From CAZSMC01 sp964607755 (GTDB lineage: Bacteria; Zhuqueibacterota; Zhuqueibacteria; Residuimicrobiales; Krinioviventaceae), in assembly GCA_964607755.1 (NCBI GenBank), contig CAZSMC010000010.1, positions 22,471 through 86,470 of the forward strand: DNA of 64,000 nucleotides, written 5' to 3'. A model generated the notes under the pieces. That model was not told the origin of the DNA, did no database searches, and was given only the letters and a program-made list of their open reading frames with translations. Every line of letters begins with the position of its first letter. Positions within the stretch are counted from its first letter, which is position 1. Position numbers and translations under genes: made by a program. Positions 59,193 to 64,000 of the stretch are shown piece after piece.

Positions 59193-59636
59193 ATGAATCG
59201 TACCGGCATAGATGTAAACTGGCAAGGAGCAGTGGTTGATTTTACGTTAAAAGAGTGTTTGATCGGTTCGCATTGCTGTTGTCCGACCAGGCTGAAAGGG
59301 TTCGGAGAATCACCGGAACCTTATGAAATTGTACACCATCATGGGAATTGTAACGCAACAGCCAGGCCTGAATGGGAAATCGGTCAGCGGATTATGGTTG
59401 CTGATCTTTTTTTAAAAAGCGAGAAAAATGAAATGATCATCTCCGCCGGAGAGGTGGTCGAAAACAAGTCTGTTCCGCCTTCGGGGGGATGTGTTGTCGC
59501 ACCGATGGTCAAGCTCGATAATGTCAATGACATGCTCGATTATCCCGGTTTTCATCAGATCTTTTTCTATGGCGATTTTAAAAAAGAATTGAAATCCTAC
59601 TGCCAACTTTTCGGCATAACGCCGAGAGTTGTTTAA
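59193..59636 (+). CDS. L-fucose/arabinose isomerase-like C-terminal fragment
   Basis: A 147-aa protein whose second half (MIISAGEVVENKSVPPSGGC, LDYPGFHQIFFYGDFKKELK, SYCQLFGI) matches the C-terminal region of L-fucose/L-arabinose isomerase-fold proteins, with the HHHGNCNATARPEW region near the usual metal-ligand site. A full isomerase has about 450-600 residues, so at least two thirds is missing. The open frame before it at 58809-59186 may be part of the decayed rest. It may be a remnant or a stand-alone domain. Confidence 0.5.
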   Translation: MNRTGIDVNWQGAVVDFTLKECLIGSHCCCPTRLKGFGESPEPYEIVHHHGNCNATARPEWEIGQRIMVADLFLKSEKNEMIISAGEVVENKSVPPSGGCVVAPMVKLDNVNDMLDYPGFHQIFFYGDFKKELKSYCQLFGITPRVV

Positions 59637-59655
59637 CAAATAAAGTGCAAGCAAA

Positions 59656-60921
59656 ATGCCATCATTAGAAATTGAATTGATTCCCGCACTGGTTCTAAGC
59701 GTGGGAGTGCTCCTGATTTGTGCGCTCCTTATCAGATGGGGAATGCAGCGGTTTTCTTTGCCATCAGTGGTTGGCTTTTTGGCGCTTGGAATCGCACTGG
59801 CATGGGCGAGCGGTGACAGTCCTATTCTCGGACCTGAAAGCAAATCTGTGCTGGAATTCCTCGGAGCAGTCGGAGTTATTGTTTTACTGTTCCGGGCGGG
59901 CGTGGAAAGCAACCTGCACGAACTTTTAAACCAGCTCCCCAAAGCGGCGGTGGTATGGCTGCCAAATATGATACTAAGCGGTGTGCCAGCTTTTTTCGTG
60001 GCTCGCCACCTGTTAAATTATGACCTGGTGCCCAGTCTGTTTGTCGCTGTTGCCATGACCGCCACCAGCGTAGGTGTGTCTGTGGCCGTTTGGGAAGAGA
60101 CGAACAATTTGCAAAGTTCGGACGGTGAACTGCTGCTCGATACCGCCGAGTTGGATGATATTTCCGGTGTGGCGCTGATGGCGCTGTTATTCAGCATCGC
60201 TCCGGCTTTACGGACGCTCCAAAGCGGCTCTGCCACTGCAGGCAATGGATTGGCAACAGAACTTTTAAGCATCGGTGGGATGTTTCTGCTAAAGCTATTC
60301 ATTTTTGTCGCTATTATTTTATTGTTGGGAAAATACCTGGAAAAGTTCCTGGCACATGCCGTCGAAAAAATGGATTCCAAGCCGACTGTCCTGGTTTTTG
60401 CTCTGGCATTAGGATTGGTTATTGCCGGAACCGCCGGGTTGGTCGGACTATCTTTGCCTATCGGCGCACTGTTTGCGGGCTTGCTTCTCAGCCGGCACCG
60501 GCAAAGTTACGGCATTGAACCGTTTTACCAATCCGTTTACGCGTTATTCGTCCCTTTTTTCTTTATCAATATCGGATATAAAATTAATCCTGCCATTTTT
60601 GCAAGTGCGTTGGGTGCCGGACTGGTGCTTGCGGCAATTGCTATTATCGGAAAGATTGCCGGAACAGCAGCGACTGCCTGGCGATTCACAAATGCGACGG
60701 GTGCGGTTCTTATCGGAGTGAGTATGGTACCGCGGGCCGAAATTACCATGGTAGTAATAGAACGCGGGCGCCAGCTTGGCGATTGGGCAATGCCTCCGGA
60801 TCTCTACGCTGCTATGGTCCTGGTTTCTGCGGTAACATGTCTTGGCGCAAGTCTGTTTTTGCATTGGGGACTGCGACGTTGGAGAAAAGTGCAGACATCA
60901 CAAAATGAGAACACATCATGA
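59656..60921 (+). CDS. CPA2-type cation:proton antiporter
   Basis: A 421-aa inner-membrane transporter with about 11-12 hydrophobic segments. VVGFLALGIALAWASG begins the first conserved unit, GVIVLLFRAGVESNLHEL a second, the core VAMTATSVGVSVAVWEE and LDTAELDDISGVALMALL (with the Asp pair involved in ion binding), and VGLSLPIGALFAGLLLSRHR. This fits the Kef/NhaS CPA2 family; the substrate (Na+ or K+) is not predictable. No RCK/TrkA domain follows. Its stop overlaps the next gene by 4 bp. Confidence 0.88.
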   Translation: MPSLEIELIPALVLSVGVLLICALLIRWGMQRFSLPSVVGFLALGIALAWASGDSPILGPESKSVLEFLGAVGVIVLLFRAGVESNLHELLNQLPKAAVVWLPNMILSGVPAFFVARHLLNYDLVPSLFVAVAMTATSVGVSVAVWEETNNLQSSDGELLLDTAELDDISGVALMALLFSIAPALRTLQSGSATAGNGLATELLSIGGMFLLKLFIFVAIILLLGKYLEKFLAHAVEKMDSKPTVLVFALALGLVIAGTAGLVGLSLPIGALFAGLLLSRHRQSYGIEPFYQSVYALFVPFFFINIGYKINPAIFASALGAGLVLAAIAIIGKIAGTAATAWRFTNATGAVLIGVSMVPRAEITMVVIERGRQLGDWAMPPDLYAAMVLVSAVTCLGASLFLHWGLRRWRKVQTSQNENTS

Positions 60922-61957
60922 GGCAAATTGCACTCGATAATATCTACTTGAACTCTTCACAGAGATGGGCGCATACGGAGTATAGTCTCGAGTATCACAA
61001 AGATTATCTTGCCGGGCGTACCGGTATTAAAAAAAATGCTTCAAATGTACTGCAACAGGGCTTTGATTCTCTTTATGTTGATTTTATCTGGAATACAAAT
61101 GACGGTATTATTGACTGGGCTGATCATGGCCGTACCACCGATATGGGACACGCTGCCTACTCAGCGGACGGCAGTGACCAGCGTCAAGCGTTTTCCAGCC
61201 CTTTTGAAACGATCGAAGAAGTGTGGACATTTGATGCGGTTAAAGAGTATGGATTACCTGCATTTGAGGATCAGGTTCGAGTGTACGAAGAACAAGCTCA
61301 GCAGGCAAAACACGATTATCCGAATCAATTGACCACCGGCGGTTATTACAAAACCATCGTTTCCGGAGCTATCGAAGCGTTCGGCTGGGAGATGTTGCTT
61401 ATGGCAGCTTCGGATCCTTTTAAAATCGAAAAGGTTTTTGACAGCTTTTTCCGGCGAACACTGTTCCACATGCAAGCCTGGGCAAAAACCAGTGTGGAAG
61501 TTGTGATCCAGCATGATGATTTTGTTTGGACAAGCGGCGCTTTTATGAATCCCGATATCTACCGACAGATTATCATTCCAAAATATGCAGAGTTGTGGAA
61601 ACCCATTCATGAGAAAGGCAAAAAAGTGCTGTTCTGCTCGGACGGTGACTTTACTGCGTTTGCGGGCGATGTAGCTGATGCCGGAGCTGACGGATTCATT
61701 TTTGAACCATGCATGGATTTTGGCTGCATGATTGACCGGTTCGGCAAAAGTCATTGTCTTGTTGGCAGCTTTGTCGACTGCCGGGATCTGACATTTGGTA
61801 ACTGGGAAAGGTGGAAAAAGATATTGATCGAACATTTGAGCGTTTATCAGACTGCAAAGTGGCGATTATTGCCGTCGGAAATCACCTGCCCGCAAACATC
61901 CCTGATAATATGCTGGACCGGTATTTTAAAACCTTACTGCCCCGGTTGAATTCATGA
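60918..61957 (+). CDS. Uroporphyrinogen-decarboxylase-family protein (single-base frameshift near the end)
   Basis: A protein of the URO-D superfamily (URO-D enzymes and the corrinoid methyltransferases MtaA/MtbA). The frame from ATG 60918 is convincing to about 61800 (WADHGRTTDMGHAAYSAD, FGWEMLLMAASDPFKIEKVF, VVIQHDDFVWTSGAFMNPDI, DAGADGFIFEPCMDFGCMID). It then turns unlikely (LPSEITCPQTSLIICWTGIL). The other frame gives a normal ending: VEKDIDRTFERLSDCKVAII, AVGNHLPANIPDNMLDRYFK, TLLPRLNS, stop at 61955-61957. Restoring one A in the AAA run at 61807-61809 joins them to 346 residues (1040 nt, 3n+2). It is coupled to the antiporter by a 4-bp overlap; the substrate is unknown. Confidence 0.85.
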
Positions 61958-62017
61958 AACACATTCGGTCTTTCAAAATCAGCAATTTATAATGGCAGAT
62001 GATCTTTGGTGTGAAAA

Positions 62018-62053
62018 GCGGCAGCATTTCAAATTTGAATTAAATGCTGCCGC
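62018..62053. terminator. Bidirectional hairpin between convergent genes
   Basis: A 12-bp perfect stem, GCGGCAGCATTT (62018-62029) with AAATGCTGCCGC (62042-62053), sits between the stops of the plus-strand URO-D-family gene and the minus-strand acyl-CoA synthetase. No strong T run follows. Confidence 0.6.
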
Positions 62054-62060
62054 ATTACAT

Positions 62061-63970
62061 CTATTCCTTAAACCGCGAAATGATGGTTTTATTCTGCTTG
62101 TTGAAAATATCTTTCCCTTCCGGTGTGAACATATAATCCAGCCGGGCTTGATAAAACTCGGTGATTTTGCCCCGAACCATTTTCATGGTGCTGTTTAAAA
62201 ATAGATTTTCCTCAGTAAATCCTTCTCCCAACAACGCGAACGAAGCCGGCAGCCATTTACCCGGAAATAAATCAGCGTGCTTTCCGTCTCTGAATTCGTC
62301 AATCGAATCCTGAACAAGTGACAATGCCGCCTTTTGTCCCTCCTCAGTATGCGGGTCCAAATTCTCACTTTCAAGCTCCTGGAAAATCGCCGAAACGTTA
62401 GGTACGATCAAAGCCACCGTGTAAGGGGATTGATTGTTGTACAGCATCATCTGATCGATGTAAGGGCTGTGTGAAACCAGCGCTTCCTCAATGCCTTCGG
62501 GACTGTATTTTTCGCCATCGTTGCTGATGAGTAAACTTTTTTCCCGGCCAAGAACATAGAGAAAACTGTCCTTGTCCAGATAACCCAAATCACCGGTGTA
62601 GAGCCAGCCGTCGCGCAGCGTTTCGCTGGTCGCCTTGTCGTTGTTCCAGTAACCGCCATCACGTTTTCACCTTTTACCACAATTTCGCCCTTTTCACCTT
62701 GCGGCAGTTCATTGCCCTCGTCATCGCATATTTTGACATCGAGGTTTTTCACGATAGAACCGGAGGAACCGAGTTTGTGTCGCATGGGCACATTTGCCGA
62801 AATGATCGGAGCGGCCTCGGTCAATCCATAACCCTGATACATGGGAATACCGATCGCATAGAAAAAACGCTGCAATTCGATATCCAGCAGGGCGCCGCCG
62901 CCAATGAAGAATTCTAACCGGCCGCCAAAATTTTCACGAATTTTGCTGAACAGAATTTTATCATACAATGAATACAGCGGTTTGTTGAGAAAACGGAGTC
63001 CTTTGCCCCGGTTATAACCATTGCCGTTGTATCGGTAAGCACATTTCAGCGCATTGCGAAAAAGCCAGTCTGTGACCTTGCCTTTTTTGCGAATGGCCCG
63101 CTCGATGTTTTTGCGGAAATTCTGCGCCAGTGACGGCACACTGAGCAGAAAATGCGGCCGTGTTTCTTTAATGTTGGTGGGAATGTTTTTCAACGTCTCC
63201 ATGGGCGTGCGTCCGATTTGAATGGACGACATGCTGGCGCCGTTTTTCATCAATGTATAAATGCCGGCAGTGTGAGCAAAAGAATGATCCCAGGGTAAAA
63301 TGAGCAGTGAATGATAATATTCCGGAATAGGCAAAAGCGCGGATGCCTGCTCGATGTTGCAGGTGTAATTACGGTGCGTGAGAATGATGCCTTTGGGATC
63401 TGCCGTGGTGCCGGAAGTATAGCAGATGTTTGCCGGATCATCGCCCTTGACATCGTCGCGGCGGGCTTCGAACTCGCTTCTTTTGTTCTCAAGAAATTTT
63501 TCACCTGCAGAGTAAAGTGTTCCCATGCTGATCACATCGTCTGAATCGCTGTCGATAGGATCAAAGACGATAATTTTTTCCAGATTGGGCAAATCGTTTC
63601 TAATATTAAGCACTTTTTGCGACTGACTGCCTGAAACAATCGCCAGCCTGCAGCCAGAGTGGGAAAGCCGGAATTTCAGTTCTGCCGGTTCCTTGATTTT
63701 CACTGACAGCGGCACATCGATCGCGCCGGTGTACAATATTCCGAGTTCAGCGATAACCCATTCATTGCGTCCTTCGGAAATCAGCGCAATCCGGTCGCCC
63801 TTTTGAATGCCGTAATCCAGGAGTCCGGCTGCGCATTTTTCGACTTGAGTTTTGATGTCCTTGTACGTTGTGCCCTGATATTCGTCATTCTTTTTTTCCC
63901 ACATGAGAATATTGTCGGCGTAATCCCGGGCACTTTTTTCAAAAACCTGTACCAACGTTTGTTCAGACAC
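62061..63970 (-). CDS. Long-chain fatty acid-CoA ligase (AMP-binding), frameshifted
   Basis: Acyl-CoA synthetase that activates fatty acids with ATP and CoA; about 636 aa after repair. The start is GTG 63970, set by AAAGGAG at 63977-63983; an ATG ten codons upstream lacks a ribosome site. Motifs: the P-loop-like YTSGTTADPKGI (about 182), GHHH-equivalent LPWDHSFAHTAG, GGGALLDIELQRFF and YQGYGLTEAAP. The frame breaks after GEIVVKGENVMA; the other frame carries TLRDGWLYTGDLGYLDKDSF and DGEKYSPEGIEEALVSHSPY. A missing base in the C pair at 62653-62654 explains it (1910 nt, 3n+2). Both parts are otherwise intact, so this may be an assembly error. Confidence 0.9.
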
Positions 63971-64000
63971 GTAACTCTCCTTTATGTTTTGGTTCTGCAT

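Overview
The window looks like a metagenome-derived or draft scaffold from an uncultured Gram-negative bacterium of the FCB superphylum (Bacteroidota/Ignavibacteria/Calditrichota/KSB1-like). Reasons: a full Bat (aerotolerance) operon; two secreted proteins ending in NYPNPFNP-type type IX secretion sorting domains; a TonB-dependent receptor paired with a DUF4249 lipoprotein; many signal-peptidase-II lipoproteins; and a long, eukaryote-like IleRS. A run of 100 N in uvrA and three single-base frameshifts point to unfinished sequence. The taxonomic placement is inference.

Layout. 1-6.5 kb: proteostasis block (3' end of an HtrA protease, a RelB/RelE-like toxin-antitoxin pair with a frameshifted toxin, dnaK, clpB). 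6.5-17.6 kb: one long plus-strand run with a TPR lipoprotein, MoxR ATPase, DUF58, a SurA-like lipoprotein, and BatA, BatB, BatC, BatD and BatE. Two further BatD-like proteins share BatD's C-terminal half. 17.7-24.8 kb: envelope genes (a DUF4258-like/DUF2283 pair, TonB, a Tyr/Trp- then Ser/Arg-rich lipoprotein, a FadL/PorV-like porin, a TonB-domain lipoprotein, two beta-barrel proteins, and a lipoprotein with one CXXCH motif). 24.9-26.1 kb: a YhaM-like OB/HD nuclease and tRNA-Asn with a clear promoter and terminator. 26.2-33.0 kb, minus strand: yggT, divIVA-like, PNP, MTAP, ileS, dksA/traR-like and lspA. 33.5-39.4 kb, minus strand: folB, folK, deoxynucleoside kinase, HAD phosphatase, Sua5, TonB-dependent receptor and DUF4249, with overlapping or closely spaced genes behind one strong promoter. 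39.6-44.0 kb, plus strand: pepD and uvrA (with the gap).

44.0-56.8 kb is accessory, envelope-rich and mostly minus strand: REP-like palindromes, two large type IX-secreted proteins (seven FG-GAP/VCBS repeats; BNR/sortilin repeats), a wrecked DUF2281/PIN toxin-antitoxin locus, a second TonB-dependent receptor with a two-repeat lipoprotein, a YtcJ-like amidohydrolase, a membrane protein and an OsmC-family protein. 56.9-58.7 kb is a mobile patch: an IS200-like TnpA between two copies of a palindrome-rich unit. One unit carries 39-bp tandem repeats and the other a 211-bp MITE-like insertion. 58.8-64 kb: a sugar-isomerase-like fragment, a CPA2 antiporter, a uroporphyrinogen-decarboxylase-family protein and, convergent to them, a long-chain acyl-CoA synthetase. 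The last two each carry a single-base frameshift.

Together the genes show housekeeping operons (protein quality control, isoleucyl-tRNA synthesis, purine salvage, folate, DNA repair) interspersed with envelope uptake and secretion modules and several decayed toxin-antitoxin loci. I saw no CRISPR array, rRNA or prophage. The most unusual structures are the triplicated BatD architecture, the palindromic repeat/IS200/MITE composite, and a PNP homologue with Asp at the purine-specificity position and no recognisable start codon.
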